Shown piece by piece: positions 11,603 through 24,333 of a stretch of 64,000 nucleotides of DNA. The notes under the pieces were generated by a model. The model made no database searches and was not told the origin of the DNA. It saw nothing but the letters and a program-made list of their open reading frames with translations. A program made the translations under genes and the position numbers. The stretch comes from Hymenochaete sp. R1 (Eukaryota; Basidiomycota; Agaricomycetes; Hymenochaetales; Hymenochaetaceae). The DNA lies in the NCBI GenBank assembly GCA_019400425.1, contig JAFREE010000045.1:1-64000 (forward strand), written 5' to 3'. Within the stretch, counting starts at the first letter, position 1. Each line of letters opens with the position of its first letter.

Positions 11603-12593
11603 AGGAAGAGGCTCAGCTATATCTCACTCTTTTTGTTTTTGTTACCACGGACAGTGTATTTGCATTAAACATACCCATAGACATAGAAATGCATTTATGA
11701 ATGGACATTTACTCGGCAAAAACTTCATTGAATGTTGTGTATACATAAAGCCAACAAAATATGAGTGGCTTAATTGCATTGTTTGCTCTAACAGATGTCT
11801 CAAGGACCGACTCGGAAGCAAACATTCCCTTTCCCAGTACCAGACCAGGTCTCACTCTGCATCACACTCACTATATGTATACCACTGGCGGTAACAATGA
11901 GCTAGACCCTAGCCTGCTGATTTGATTTTATGCCAGTACTTGAACGCCATTACTCGAAATAAAATATGATTAATTTCGTAAATAATGAAAAGATATCATA
12001 ATAACAAACATTGAAACGATGGACTGCGTCCCAAAGGCCCGGGCTCGTGGGAAGAGTTGCGCCGTCGGTCGGTAGTCTGAGTCTCGGTTTGTTCTGGCTT
12101 TAGCCTGCTCTTGCACTCTGTCCCCTTCGTTCCATCTGACATTCATTTTACCTCCCTTCCTGAACATTTAATCTGGGCAGGATAGGTTGCAGCGTTCATT
12201 GTGGCGACTTTGCGTTGACTTTGACGTTCTCATCAACTCCTGCAGTTGTCTGGTATATAGTAAGCAACTCTTCTCTTCACTGCGCGCGGGCTCTCATCTG
12301 TTCTTGTCTCTCCCCCTCAGCATCAACGCTCTCTGGAGGACTTCCTTTCGCCAATATTCCACTTTTTACTCGCCCATGCTTCAAATACGGGTTTGAAAGC
12401 ACCCCGAACGCAATTTCTGGTCACGGTTGGATTTTACTTTCCCAACAAAACTGCCGAATCGACTGCGTTTTCCTTGCCCAGTCGGAGACTCAGAAAACCA
12501 CATCAAAAGTACATACCAGCTCTCTCTTTCATCAACAACCTGTGTACAGCACTTTTATATCAGTAACAGTAACAAGAACCCAGTGCTCGAAGT
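11603..12593. other. Intergenic
   Basis: It holds the 3' flank of the 10.6 kb gene and the 5' flank of the Smr-domain gene. The part just before 12594 is pyrimidine-rich, typical of a fungal leader. No gene is seen. Confidence 0.5.
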
Positions 12594-15500
12594 ATGCTAG
12601 CCACGCCCTCAATGGCGTCGAGCACAGCTGCGGGACTTAGAAGCTCTCGTCCTTCACTACCCGGTTCCCTTCCCAGCGACTCCTTGTCAGACTACGACCC
12701 GCAGCAACTCTCGCCCTTTGGATCCCGTAGTGTACACAAATACGCTCCTCCACAGACGCAAAAATTTCCGCATACTCGAGCCCAGCTCGCTAACATCGCC
12801 CGCGAGCATCGCTTGCGAGACCTTGTCACCTCGAGCCCCAGCATCAGTACCAGCTCAAGCCGTGGAGACGGCGATGGTCTCTCAACCTCGTCAAATGGAC
12901 TGGGTCTCCCAGCTGTGTCGGCAGTGGAGGCGCATGGCCGTACAGAGGCTCAGGCCGAGCGTGAGAACGAGCGTGATCATGACCATGAAGAGGAGGTGAG
13001 GGTGAGTTCGGAACTTGTGAGACAGGTGGCAGGCCTTTTGGATGAGGAGAAGGAGGACGATTTAAAGGAGTTATTGACCAAGACGTTTGAAATGGATGAT
13101 ACAGCAGTGAGTCTAATCCTTTTTTTTTGTTATCGCCCTGCTGGCATGGCTTTGATATCAATGTCCTTCTGTGGTGGTTTGAACGCCGATCCCCCGCTCT
13201 CGTAGCTTGCTCACGACGTGCACGATGCTCAATTAATTATCTCATTTTTTCCCTACATTATAGGCCGAAACTTCCGTCCTCGACCTTATGCATGCACACA
13301 AAGACGATATTTCTGGAGTTCCTTTCTTATTTTTAAACTCAGCGCGTCGTCCTATTTCGCGCCCATCGTCCAGGGCATCGAATCCGTCATTTCGTCTTGC
13401 GCCAGGGCCTCCTCGAGCTGACTCGCCGAGTTCGACTTCAGCTCCAACATCGCCTTCCCTCTTGGGTCCTATCCGGAGACCACATACCCCAAGCATGTCT
13501 CCTCTCGCCACGAGCCACAATGCATCGTCATACATGACTGCATCCCCATCCTCCTCTCCGACCTTTGCTCATGTCAATGCCGCATCATATCTGGCGACAA
13601 GCCTGCCCGCATCGCCTTTATCGTCACCGAGACTTTTAAATGCCAAAGCAAATGAATTCAGGCCCGCGCCTCGCCCGCTTTCCGCGGCATCCTCAATTCC
13701 AGGGACGTCGGGTAGCTTTGCAGGTCGCCGAGCAGAAACACCATCGCCCGACTTATGGGCACACGGTCCTGGCTCGCTTCGGGGTGCATCTAAATTAGCA
13801 ATAGCAAGCCCCCTCATCCCAGACAACAGCCTCTTGCCACCAGGCACTCCACCTCGGGCTCATACGCCAACGTCTCCCTTGCGTGTCTCATCGCACAGTG
13901 GCGAACCCGAGGATGACGAGGATGATCCTTTTGACCCCTTTGCGCAGGCAGCAAAAATACATACGACACCTTCGTTTCATTCTGTTGCGACGTCGGTGGG
14001 ATCGGGGGAATATGGTATGGGCGAATGGAATGGTTCTCATCCGTCATCGTACAATGAATTATTTGGCGAATTTGACAGTATGGGAGAGCCAGTATATGGT
14101 CCTCAGAGCTACTACACAGAGCAGCAGCGAATGGGACAGGGACACCCACCGCCATCTACTGGCAATGGTACCAATTCGACCGACATGGAATCTGAGTACG
14201 ATCCGGATACAGCCGAGTTGCTCACGGATGGAATGACTCCCTTTGATGTGCTCTCGAGCGTCTTTGGGGCAACTCTGGCCCCGTCAGAGCTGGAGGAAGC
14301 CCTAGCAATGAATGGCTATGAATTTGAAAGGGCTATGCAATGGCTTGTGGAGCGAACGCGGCCGCAGGGAAGCCCACCGAATCAGCGCAATTCTCAGGGC
14401 CTCGGTACCTACGCTGGCGGCGGCGTGCATATCGCACCACGGGCTCAAACTGGTGCTATCACAAGAGGGGGGCGTTCTGGTCTTGGGTCTTTTGGATCGA
14501 GCGGAAGAGGCAAATTCGGAAATGGACGAGGACCTGCGCCAGGCGGGAATCGTGTGTGCCGGTATTTCCTCGCGGGTGAATGTCTGCGTGCAGACTGTCG
14601 GTTTAGGTAAAGCTGAACATTGGCACCCGTTTGATATATGAAGCTGACACCACCGTCATCTAGCCATGATCTTGATAGAGCATTGTGCCGGTTCTGGCTG
14701 AGAGGCACCTGTGCTAAAGGAGAGGCTTGCGAGTTCCTCCATCATCTTCCCAATGAGGTTGATGTGAATGGCTTGTCCACTGCTATGTCCAGTACTGACA
14801 TCAACGACTCGGGAACGCCGCCGAACTCGGGTCCTTCACCCCAGGATGAGTTCCCGAGTCTGAGCCATGATAACATGCGAGGTGGCCGACGTGGATATAC
14901 TGCGTTTGTCGATCGAGGTGCAAGGGGAGGGGCAGGATTCGACCCAGGCCGTACGCGCTTCGCAAATGCAGTCAAGAAATCTGCTCCAACTTACGGGAGC
15001 ACTCCACTCTCGGGAGGAATTGCTGCACAGATGGCAGGACGACGCGAAGCGAAAGCCGCTTTGGGTGATAGTGTCTTCTCACGTCCGACAGTCGTCGCTC
15101 CTCGTCCCTCCCCACGTATCCGGCTTCGGGCACCTTTGTTGTTACCAACACTTAAGACCGGTGACAATATAGGTGCGCTCTATATGACGTACCGTTCTCG
15201 TGCACTTCAGCTTGGTGCTGCGCGGAATGCTTGCCTGTCCCGTGCTGCGGATGCGTGGAGGCGGGGGGACGGCGCCGCAGCGAAACGCTTCTCGAGAGAA
15301 GGACACGATCTGAACTCGAGAATGAGCGCGGAGAATGCAGATGCAGCCGGAAAGCTTGTCCGCGCAAGGGCTTCCGCAGCTGAGGCTGCCGTCAAGGGCA
15401 GAGACGGTTCGTGGTCGTCGGATCCAGGTGACCGGTCTGTCCGTGGTAAGCTCTGCGGAGGAGGATACGGCGTTTGCCTAGGTGTTGTTGGGAAGGACGT

Positions 15501-15862
15501 GGGCGAAGAGTTTATGAAGTTGACGCAGGAGGAGCGAACGGAAGCGGCCTTGGACTTACATGGACTGCACTCAAACGAGGCGACAGATGTGCTGGAGGAG
15601 TTCCTACTTACCGTGAGTGATTCGATGGTTCGATCCGTAGATAATGCACTGAAACTGCTTTCAGCTGGAAAAAGAACACTTCTTCGGGCTCGCGTTCCTC
15701 ATTGTAGGTGAGGAGAAACACACGGGTACGCAAGACATTTCTCGAGGTGCATCGAGGCACCGACTAGCGACGGGCATTCGCGAGTGGCTGCATAACTGGG
15801 GGTACCCCTGGAACGAGCGAGACGGCATCATTTGTGTGGACCCGCTGACACATATGCAGTGA
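12594..15862 (+). CDS. CUE-like / CCCH zinc finger / DUF1771-Smr domain protein (Cue2/N4BP2-type)
   Basis: Four exons, 12594-13106, 13264-14606, 14664-15612 and 15665-15862, sum to 3003 nt (1000 residues). Domains in order: a disordered Ser/Pro-rich N-terminus; a CUE/UBA-like helix bundle (TPFDVLSSVFGATLAPSELE, then an MNGYEFERAMQWLVER helix); two CCCH fingers (C-x7-C-x4-C-x3-H and C-x7-C-x5-C-x3-H, the first spanning intron 2); a DUF1771 helix region around YRSRALQLGAARNACLSRA; and an Smr domain with the LDLHGLHSNEA motif and a late SRGASRHRL segment. In yeast Cue2 and animal N4BP2/NONU-1 the Smr domain cleaves mRNA on collided ribosomes, and the Asp and His of LDLHG are catalytic. That role here is inferred from the domains. 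Intron 1 (157 nt) is unusually long for this window. Confidence 0.9.
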
Positions 15863-16560
15863 AGCGACCGTTTGGACATCAAATAATGACGTTTCAGAGG
15901 GTACTTTGACCAGGTTGCCATCGGAGCTATTGTTGCAGTAGTAGCAACAATCGAGATGCTGGCCGCGCAAAGTGCGAGCCCTGGTGATACCTCACTTCTA
16001 TGTATTTTCTTTGTTCTGCTTTGCTGAACTTCAAACTTTTCGCCTTTTCCGTCTGCTTAAAGGTTATGTAAAAGTCTTATATCCCCTTTTCCCCTTGTTT
16101 TGATTTTGAAGCTTCTACCTACCCTTATCGCCTATTTCTTGATGCGACTCCGATTTGATGGAGTTAGATGAAAAGAGCCGAGAAGGAGAGAATGATGGAG
16201 AAAGTTTAACTGTAATGTGGATGCAACCCAAATAGCAAAGGACCGTGTATTGTAGTTATAATGAATTGAATAGGGATAGGACCATTGGATGTATACAAGC
16301 CGACAAGAAATGTGAGAGTTATTCATTTTCATTCATTTTGACCTTTGCGCTTTGCGGAAGTCATGAGCTCGATCCAAAGTGATGAGCTGGCTGAGAAGAT
16401 CGATCGGTGGCTTGTTTTGCGACGTAAACAAGCCCAAATAGTAACGATACGCGAACTTGGCAGCCTGCTACACTTAGCGCCTTAGGACTTCCCACCACCT
16501 CCACCTCCACCACCATCCTACCTATCCCTTCCTTTTCACTCTTTCTCTCGCCTTCCACTC
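15863..16560. other. Intergenic
   Basis: It is AT-rich 3' flank followed by a CCACCTCCACC-type pyrimidine/CA-rich leader directly before the ATG at 16561. No gene is seen. Confidence 0.5.
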
Positions 16561-18694
16561 ATGGCTACTCCCCCTTCATCCTCCGGCTTTGCTTCGGATA
16601 TAAGTGCAAGCGCAGGCTCGGTGAATGCCAGCGGTAGCAGGCCACGCACGGACACCGCAGCTAGTGAAGATCTCGCTGCGCGTATTCAAGAACAGAAACA
16701 TAGACCTGCATCTATCGACATGGCACTCAATCTCGAACGCCAGCTCGAAGACGACGACGACGACGACAACCTCAATGACAACTTCACACTTGACAGCAGC
16801 AGCAATAACGACAAACATAACGATAATGACAAGTACGACGAGCGAACGCCGGTAAGGTCCAGAGCCGACGCGTCTTCGGGAGACGAAGCGGATGGGGATC
16901 GTGACCGTCGCGTCTCTCTCGACCCGCACGTCCTCGCCCGCATCGTGGAGAACCTTCGCCAGGATCTTGCACGTGTTACAAGCGAGCGCGATGACCTTTT
17001 GCAGCAGAAGAGTGAAGGAGACCGCGAGAAGGAGCTTCGCGACGCGCTGGACGCGCTAACGGAGAAATGCGTGAAGCTCGAAGAGGACAGCGAGCAGCTT
17101 AGGAGAAAGAGTCAGGAGGACGATGAGCAGATCAATATGCTCAGGTCCAAGGTCGACGAGAGCAGGTGAGTTGGTTTGCATCTATTGGCGCACTTTACTT
17201 TGCACCTTTTGAATCTGTTAATACTCACGGGTAAATTTTCTCCGCCATACGACTAGACGTGGACTTATGCGTCTCCAAGCTGAGCAGAATAAACGACAGA
17301 GTGTCATGAGCGTCGACACGGGCCGTGCGAACGGTCTATTCGCTGGCGGACCGTCCTCGTCGAAACGCGCTTCCTTCACACCGCTTACTGGCTCTGCTGT
17401 AGCGCGGTTCAATAACCATCGGCGCATTTCCTCCGTTTCTGAACCCTCCTTCCAGTATCTTGATATGGACGAGTCTCTTTTACCTCCTCCAAGCTCAGGC
17501 CGCTCGATCTCGTTCCCTGACGATGACACCGAAAGTATTTCTTCGAAAAAAGCACGCCGATCCTCGGCGTTCTATGGCGGTGCTCCCTTCTCTGCGGCCT
17601 CGATAACGCGTCGCGCCGTGTCTCCTTCCCCGCCTCAAGATTCTTCACCACGCATAAAAATGGAGGACTCGGAAGAATTCCAAGCACTGAAAAAGCAGTG
17701 TGAGCATGCTGTGGAAGCGCTCGCTGCCTCACGTCAAGAGCTCGCAGAAGCACAAGACGCTCGGGAAGCTTCAGAGCAGTGCGTCATAGCCCTTCGGTCT
17801 TTCATCTCCGAGCAAAGTATCGGTGAGAATGGCGAGGTCACTCCTGTTGGTGTCATGAAACTCCCGCCTTTGCCAACGGAAAAGAACAAAGATACCGATA
17901 GTGATGCACAAGGTCATAAGAGACCTGGTGCGGCTGGTGGCTGGTCCTTTGGCAAGCTCTTTCGTCCAGAAGCACCGACAAACTCATCGAAGGACACCAC
18001 GCGGACAGCAAGTCAAGACTCTAATGCTTTATCAACTCCTACAGAGCCCTCCTGTAATAATTCGAATTCCACGCAAGCGGCATCCGGTAGGGGTGCTGGC
18101 ACTTCGGGTACCCCGAGCTCGAATGCATTTGCTCGGACTCTCGGCGGGTTCTTCGGCGCTGCGCGCAAGGAAAGCGTATCATCTTTCAACTCCAACTCTT
18201 CAGCGGGAAATCCATCAGTGGCACCTGTCACGGATGGATCAGATTTAATCACACCCCCACCACCAACCACAGGCGGATCCAGCTCTGGTACTACCACTGT
18301 CCCCTCTACCGCTTCAAGCGCGCCCATCGCTATCACAACTACACCTGACTTCCGCGCTTCCACTCCTTCGCCGCGTCTCTCAATCGGTCCAATGGGCCCT
18401 CGCGCGCGCTCACCTCGTCCCTTTGGTCCTCGGCCACCGACATCGGCAGGTCAACAAGAATCGACCGCGAATGGTCTCGGGTCCGATTCCGAAGGAGAGG
18501 GCGATGGAACAGCGACGTCTGTGGACGATCCGCCTGAGCCTTCGAGCCCGGACGCCGATGGCGCGGGCAGGATAAAAGTGAGAGTGAGGGATTCTGCTAG
18601 CATCGGTAGTGCTGGAGAAGTGCTTGGATCGGCAGATATAGGAAAGACGGGGGATGGTGTCAAAGCAGATGGTGTGACATTGACATTTGCGTAA
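16561..18694 (+). CDS. Coiled-coil, Ser-rich protein of unknown function
   Basis: Two exons, 16561-17165 and 17257-18694, give 680 residues. After a low-complexity acidic stretch (a run of Asp near residue 65 and an Asn/Asp-rich patch) there is a heptad-like coiled coil from about residue 120 to 210 (VLARIVENLRQDLARVTSER and onward) that continues across the intron. A second short coiled coil (ALKKQCEHAVEALAASRQEL) lies near residue 355. The C-terminal 300 residues are Ser/Thr/Pro-rich and probably disordered. No enzymatic motif is visible. A scaffold or cytoskeletal role is possible but not shown. Confidence 0.8.
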
Positions 18695-19337
18695 GGAGGG
18701 GTTAATCTAATTTTCTGGAACTTTTTTCTTAACTTCTCTGTTCATTTCTCTCCCCGTCTGTCCTTTATTCTGGATGATTGCTTTGCATAGACCTCTGATT
18801 CTCATCATACTCTTCGTTCCCGTCGTATCGTACATTTCCCATTCAGGGTCGATTCCATACTCAGCAGCGTTCTCGCGCACATCATCGACCTCATTTAATC
18901 TTGTCACATATACCAACATCAACGACTGTGCACGTCCCAATTCCCCATCCTTATGCCTTATGCTCTATTAAATTCGAAGTAACATCTGACAGCTTCAATC
19001 GCAAACTCCGACAATTCTGCCTCTTTTCAAAGGGATTCTATGCTTTTCCTATCTTTACTTTCTTGTCAGATGCACCAACAAACCAAATCACTTCCCACGC
19101 ATTTTGTTTGTACGATTGCATGGATCTGTTCTGTTTCATAAAATCGGCTCAGCTCGTTATATCCGGTGATTTTCAAATAAAGATTGATTGGATCGGTTGT
19201 GTAATTTCATCTAATTGAGTGGTATATTCTATGCTGTATGCTATTTTAAGGATCGGCTGGCGCAATCCGGTAGGAAGGAGGGTATGAATTGGAGAACTGT
19301 TCTTTTGCGCCTTCTCTCCACGAACTCCAATGTCTTC
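18695..19337. other. Intergenic between convergent genes
   Basis: This is 3' flanking sequence of the coiled-coil gene and the aspartic protease, which face each other. No gene is seen. Confidence 0.5.
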
Positions 19338-20732
19338 TTAGTTGATGGTCGACTTGGTGTTCGAGGTGTACGCGAGGCCAACTCGGCTGTTTGTAGTGTC
19401 GTAAACTGAGTAAAAGCGTTCAAGGAAAGTATAGCCATTGATGAAGTCGAGGCCCTGCCCACTGTGGTATCCAAGCTAAAGATCGCGCAAGACACTAGTC
19501 AGTATCTGTTCACGCACTCTAAGCGAAAGAATTAAGATCTCACATCACCCACGATGAGGTAGATATCACCGCTCTTGCCGCCGATGTACGTGTTCAGAGC
19601 CCTAGGCCAGATCTGTGCATTCGGCGTCATCTCGAACGTCGCCCCGCCGATCTTGAAGTTCATGCTCTGGAGCTTCGAGAACTGAGCGTTCGAGATTTTC
19701 AGGAGGCCCGTGCGAGAGTCTTCGGTCGCACCCGTAAGTTGCTTGTAGTTCTGGTAAGCATCTGTCGCGAGGAGGACGAGGGTGGTACCAGTGTCGACGA
19801 TGCCTGCCGTCGAAGAAAGGACATTCCCTGAAGAACCATACGTGATAGTTTGGTCGACACCCCAGTAGTACTTTGCGGGTGAAGTACGAGTGATGGGGGC
19901 GTAGGTGATCGCCCCGGTGAACTTTGACGAGTCAACATCGCCGAAGGTGAGCTCGCCGTTTGTGGAAGAATAAGTGTTGGATGGGTTGTAAGAGATGCCG
20001 ATGACCTCAGTGGATATTTTGTTTTGGTTTTTGAGGTTATCAGTCACCGTTGGTACGGTAGACATGCCGTCAACGGTACCCTGCGTTAATGCGACGGGTC
20101 CGATACCCAGAATGCCATCGACATCTCGGAATCCAGATGCAGAACTGGCCACACCAATAGATTGTTGGTTGATCGTAAGGGACGAAGAGAGAGCGACAGT
20201 GTCGGTGTCTAAAGAGAACGGTAAGACTTTGCGCTTTGAACTCACGAAACAAGTACATACACTCATATCCGGAGAAGCGACCAGATCCGTAGCTGACTGC
20301 GACTCGCTTTCCCGTTGCTTTGCTACTGCCCGTGGTAGCATACTTTTTATGGGCTCCGACCCAAGTGTTCGATGAGCCGGTATCGATTAAAAGCGTGTAA
20401 GCCGTCGCAGGGTTTCCGACTTGCACTTGTGTCGTGTAGGTAACTCCAGTGTTCGTCACACCGAAGCTCGAGGCACGCCTGTCGAACTCGAGCGGGAGGG
20501 CGTCGGTCGCATTCGAAATGCCCTTGATGTCAATGCGGTCGAGGTCTTTTCCGCGCGACAGAAGGTGAGCAGCGCGAGCTCGGTCCAATTCTGGCAAGGT
20601 GCCGCCAGTCATGTTCCTGCGCACAATGAATGAGATAGGGACATTTGGCGCTTCATCCCGCACGAAGATAGGCGAGGCAGAGATAGAAGTTGCAATTACA
20701 ACAGCAGTGAAGAGGGAAGCTTTAGAGAACAT
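19338..20732 (-). CDS. Secreted pepsin-like aspartic protease (polyporopepsin type)
   Basis: Three exons, 20261-20732, 19544-20208 and 19338-19475, sum to 1275 nt (424 residues). A signal peptide (SLFTAVVIATSISASP) is followed by a propeptide of about 80 residues and the A1-family fold. Both catalytic motifs are intact: LIDTGSSNTWVG in lobe 1 and GIVDTGTTLVLLA in lobe 2, with the flap YGSGRFSGYE. The mature part strongly resembles polyporopepsin of wood-decay fungi and has few cysteines. Intron 1 uses donor GTATGT at the same place as in the paralogue at 27.6 kb. It is likely an extracellular, acid-active protease. The gene is one of an inverted pair; the other copy is broken. Confidence 0.95.
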
Positions 20733-20820
20733 TTTGAAAGGGGTGGATAAGTGGATGGATTGCTGTTCTGTGGACGACTGGATGTGTTTGATGAGAGGTA
20801 CTTTCTAGAGTTGCTCCATC

Positions 20821-20827
20821 TTATATA
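20821..20827 (-). promoter_or_regulatory. TATA box of the aspartic protease gene
   Basis: On the minus strand TATATAA stands 89 bp before the ATG (20730-20732), a usual distance for fungal secreted-enzyme genes. Confidence 0.5.
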
Positions 20828-21694
20828 CATTTTGGACTACTGCTTGCTTGTATATTGACTTGTCTCTGACGGTAAGATTGTCGTTGACTAAGATAGCACA
20901 TGCCCGAGACGAGACGCACGGAAGACACGGGTCGATGGCATGAAGATTGGGTCCGTTTTGAGGTGAAACACGCGTTCCGTGGGTCTTGCTTACATCCCCG
21001 ACGTGTATGTCTCGGAGGTCCTATAGGATGATGGGTTCAAGTTCCGATTCCCAGCCCGGAGAAGTGAGACAACCCAAAAATCGGACGTATTCAACATTCG
21101 TGACTCGGAGGACATGTACGTGCTCAGATGCATCCCGAGAAATGGTCTCGGTTCACGCTGCAGCCATTTGAAACAAACTTGAACGATAGTGGCGGAACTT
21201 GAAGACGCACGTCCAATGATTCGACTCGATCAAGCTTGCCTGGTGGATGTAGCCGCAGAATAACTCTACCGATACTGAACAGTCTCGAAGTGAGCGTCCA
21301 GCCTGAGGGTGCTGGTATCACGCACCTGCCAGCAGAGGTCAAATAGAGATGGCGAGGAAGATAGTCAGGGTAGGAAGCAAGAAGCAATTTGAATGTAATG
21401 CAATACTAAACATAGAGAGAAAACAGTCACGTGTAATTCATAATACTAAAAGAGAAAAAGGAAGGGGCCACGACTACCATAACCAGCCGGTGACTGCCAA
21501 TGACTGATGCAAACAAGAAAATAAACAACGAACATGAATCAAGGCGGAAGATCGCGTAAAAATGAGGTACCGATACTGTATTAGCAAATATAATGAATAA
21601 AGCTGCAGTCCCAGGCAAAATCGTGCAGTCCGAAGCCTTAAAGTAGCATTTACTAAGTATCGTGGAATTTATCTATTTCTTCCCGTCAAGCGAG
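20828..21694. other. Intergenic
   Basis: This is the upstream flank of the protease gene and the 3' flank of the F-box gene. Short open frames exist, but none has family character or splice support. Confidence 0.5.
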
Positions 21695-23579
21695 TCAAGA
21701 AAACACGATGTGCTTGCCTTCACCCCATCTATTCCATAGTGTTCGCGTCCATAACTCCGGAGCCATCAAATATCTCGGCTCAATCACGAGGCTCTCGAGT
21801 CTGGCCGCTTCGTCTTGAAGTAATTTTGCCAAGAACGACTGGAAAGCTTCCACGTTGAGTTTAGGACATCCCAGGAGCCGCAGGGACTTCAGCTTGGACA
21901 AGCCAGAGAGATTTTGTCGATGCGTGGAGAATCCGGTGAATTCCATCGCTGAAAGGGTGAAGGAGTCCAAATGCGGAAAACGATCGAGTAGTGGTACTAG
22001 ATATTCTTCGACGTATTTGTTTACATTCCTGTTGTCGTCGTTCTCACTGGTGCATACGTTGATAGTGAGGTCTCGTAGTTTTCCAAAGCTGCGGTCTCTT
22101 GGGAAGAAATCGCCAATATTAAAAGATTGGGGTGGGAAAATACCAAGAGCATCCAATTTTAAACCGAGATCCTCAACATTTGGCGTCACTATAGAGCATA
22201 AGAAGTTTGATATGGCGCTAGATCTTGAATATATTTCTTCCAAGTAGGCGAAGATGCGTTCGTTTGCCTTATCTCGATCATATTTGCCGTCTGAAATGCA
22301 CAGCCCATACTCGGAGGGTTTGTCGATATGCGCAACTATTTCGATGGAGCATGTAACAACGTTCGGAAGCTCCACTGCCTCAACAAAGTATTCGTAGATG
22401 TTATCGTGGTCGGACGCGAACTGGCATCCCAATCTTAGGTGGCGAAGTGACAGCGCTCCTCGTAGAGCGCCGAGAGACTGTATGGTCATATGTCCTGGTA
22501 TCTTCCCTATTGTTAACGAGACCAATCCGGTCAAATAGTCCTGAAGAGGGACGATACCGTCGCGAATGTCGAGTTCCCGTAAGTTGGGAAATTCCCATAA
22601 AAGAAAAAGCTTTCGACAAAAAAGCTCAGAACGAAAGTCGAAGGTTGCTCGTCGAATAGTCGGAAAGCTTAGGGGCCTGACCATTACTGTAGAGGTGCGA
22701 ATTGGAGATGTTTCGGGTTCGGAAACGCATAGGTCGTGACAGTATTTCGAGAAAGACAAAGCCGCATTCATGTTATTTTTGTCGACAACGAGCTGCATTT
22801 CAGAGCCTCGTCCCTTTACCATATGGCTTAGAAACTCTTGCAATCCGGTATCACTTCCGTGGCCTAAATCGTTCCAAAATTGAGGTGTTCTTTCGATCAA
22901 GTTCCGAAATCGCCTATTCACGGCTCTGAGCTTCCGCACTTCCTCTCGTTTCTTGACATAGGTTCGCGCGCCCGTGAATGCAGAAAACCTTCTTGTCCTT
23001 TCGTTCCATTGTGGTCCACAAAATCGGAGGATTTTTAGAAGCAATTCGTCTGTTAGGCTTTGTAAGCCATAGTACCGCGACGACGTATCCATGGTGGACT
23101 TCATTTGTGCGAGATTGATGTCCAGCGCAGATTCAAGTGACAAGAGTGCTTTTTTGGCTCGCTTCAGGGCTGAGTATGTCTTGAGCTCGGCTTCATAGAG
23201 CATACGATCCTTCATGAGACTGAAATCAATGTAGCGCTCGGGACGATGGCAGCAGAAAAGATGACAACACTCACGAAGGTACGCTCTCCGTTTTCATTGG
23301 CCATACATCGCCAACCACCTTTGATCTGACAGGAACAAGTCTTTTACACATATTTCCTATGAGAAAGAGACTTGAGTCGTCGATACCAAGGTGCGATGTT
23401 TGGGAAACTCGATGAAAGGTCACAGTGGGCAACTCCTCCGACTCCATGAAATTGTCATTTAGTTGGTCAATGGAAACGCTTTCTCCATCATCTTCTTGAA
23501 TGCTACCAGGAAATGTATAGTAGTCTCTCCCGATCGGTAAAGACTCTGTTAGAGAGGAGTTGAAATCAGGTTCGAACAT
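21695..23579 (-). CDS. F-box / LRR-like protein
   Basis: Two exons, 23275-23579 and 21695-23219, are joined by a 55-nt GT-AG intron and give 609 residues. The N-terminal exon is acidic. A coiled segment (LKRAKKALLSLESALDINLA) precedes an F-box-like region, LQSLTDELLLKILRFCGP, followed by the family pattern LRAVNRRFRNLIERTPQFW. The rest has leucine-rich, LRR-like strands (LRELDIRDG, LRHLRLGCQ, LKSLRLLGCPKLN). Such proteins are numerous in Agaricomycetes and are thought to be substrate adaptors for SCF ubiquitin ligases; no substrate can be named. The first ATG in frame is at 23577-23579. A longer open frame upstream begins with GTG and is not used. Confidence 0.85.
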
Positions 23580-23639
23580 AGTATGTCGTAGAGCACTGCT
23601 GCTTGCCACGATGTTGTGAGGGTAGTAAGAGTCGTTTTA

Positions 23640-23885
23640 TTACTCGTGTCTTATATATGGTTCCGGAATTGTAAGACACTTGAGCTCATGACCAGAGGAC
23701 TGGACCACCACATTTGAATCACCGGATCGGATAACATTTATCAATGCTATCGCCGGAAAGTAAGATCGAAAACATTCGAGGGGCTTACGACGCAAGGCTA
23801 CAAATGAGAAAGTAAGCGCATATACCGTTGGAATAGTGAATTCCAATACGTACCTATACGAAGGATCTATCGGGTCGTTAGCCAT
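23640..23885 (-). CDS. Small ORF upstream of the F-box gene, doubtful
   Basis: An ATG-led frame (MANDPIDPSYR...) contains what looks like an intron (GTACGT...TTTGTAG). With the intron removed the frame stops within a few codons, and with it retained it gives 81 residues. No family is seen. It may be an upstream exon or leader ORF of the F-box gene. Confidence 0.2.
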   Translation of the reverse strand: MANDPIDPSYRYVLEFTIPTVYALTFSFVALRRKPLECFRSYFPAIALINVIRSGDSNVVVQSSGHELKCLTIPEPYIRHE

Positions 23886-23973
23886 AATATTAATAAATAA
23901 ACGATACTTTTGGACCAGAGTTAGCGTCCAAGTGTCTCGTCAAAAATTACTGTCTCGGGTGCTATGAAAGGGG

Positions 23974-24333
23974 TCAGGACCATCGGCAGTGATAAAATGC
24001 CGACTCGTGGGACTCAGGAATAGGAGACGCAAACGTGCTGTCGCAGAAATGGAGAGAAAGAGGATGCAAGTGGCAGTTGAGGTAGGTGAAGGAAGAAAAG
24101 TTCGAATTCGAGAACTTCAAAGTGTGGCACATCGACTTCTTCCCGCGCAGCGCGACTTCGCTCAATTTCTCCAGTACTAGTATATTCTTGGGAGCGTTTT
24201 CGAGCAGGAACGGCCCGGGAAATGGCTCATTGGCATGGCTCGGACGCAAGACAAGAATTGCAAATCCAGATTGACTAGGAGACGATGATAATTCAACTTG
24301 AGGTAAATCGTGCAGAGGGATTATGTTAGACAT
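23974..24333 (-). CDS. Small hypothetical protein
   Basis: The frame is ATG-led with 119 codons. The first 70 residues look protein-like (GFAILVLRPSHANEPFPGPF), and the tail is His/Ser-rich and may include an unspliced intron. No family is recognised. It lies between the two F-box genes on the same strand and could be a relic. Confidence 0.3.
   Translation of the reverse strand: MSNIIPLHDLPQVELSSSPSQSGFAILVLRPSHANEPFPGPFLLENAPKNILVLEKLSEVALRGKKSMCHTLKFSNSNFSSFTYLNCHLHPLSLHFCDSTFASPIPESHESAFYHCRWS

Noticed and set aside
13107..13263. Coding read-through of intron 1 in the Smr gene
   Set aside because: The plus-strand frame runs on to a TAG at 13203-13205, but splicing restores phase and the downstream exon has the expected composition.
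21040..21060. tRNA-like TTCAAGTTCC sequence
   Set aside because: The invariant C61 is missing and no cloverleaf can be formed.
23580..23609. Upstream extension of the first F-box gene
   Set aside because: The codon at 23607-23609 is GTG on the coding strand; the first ATG is at 23577-23579.
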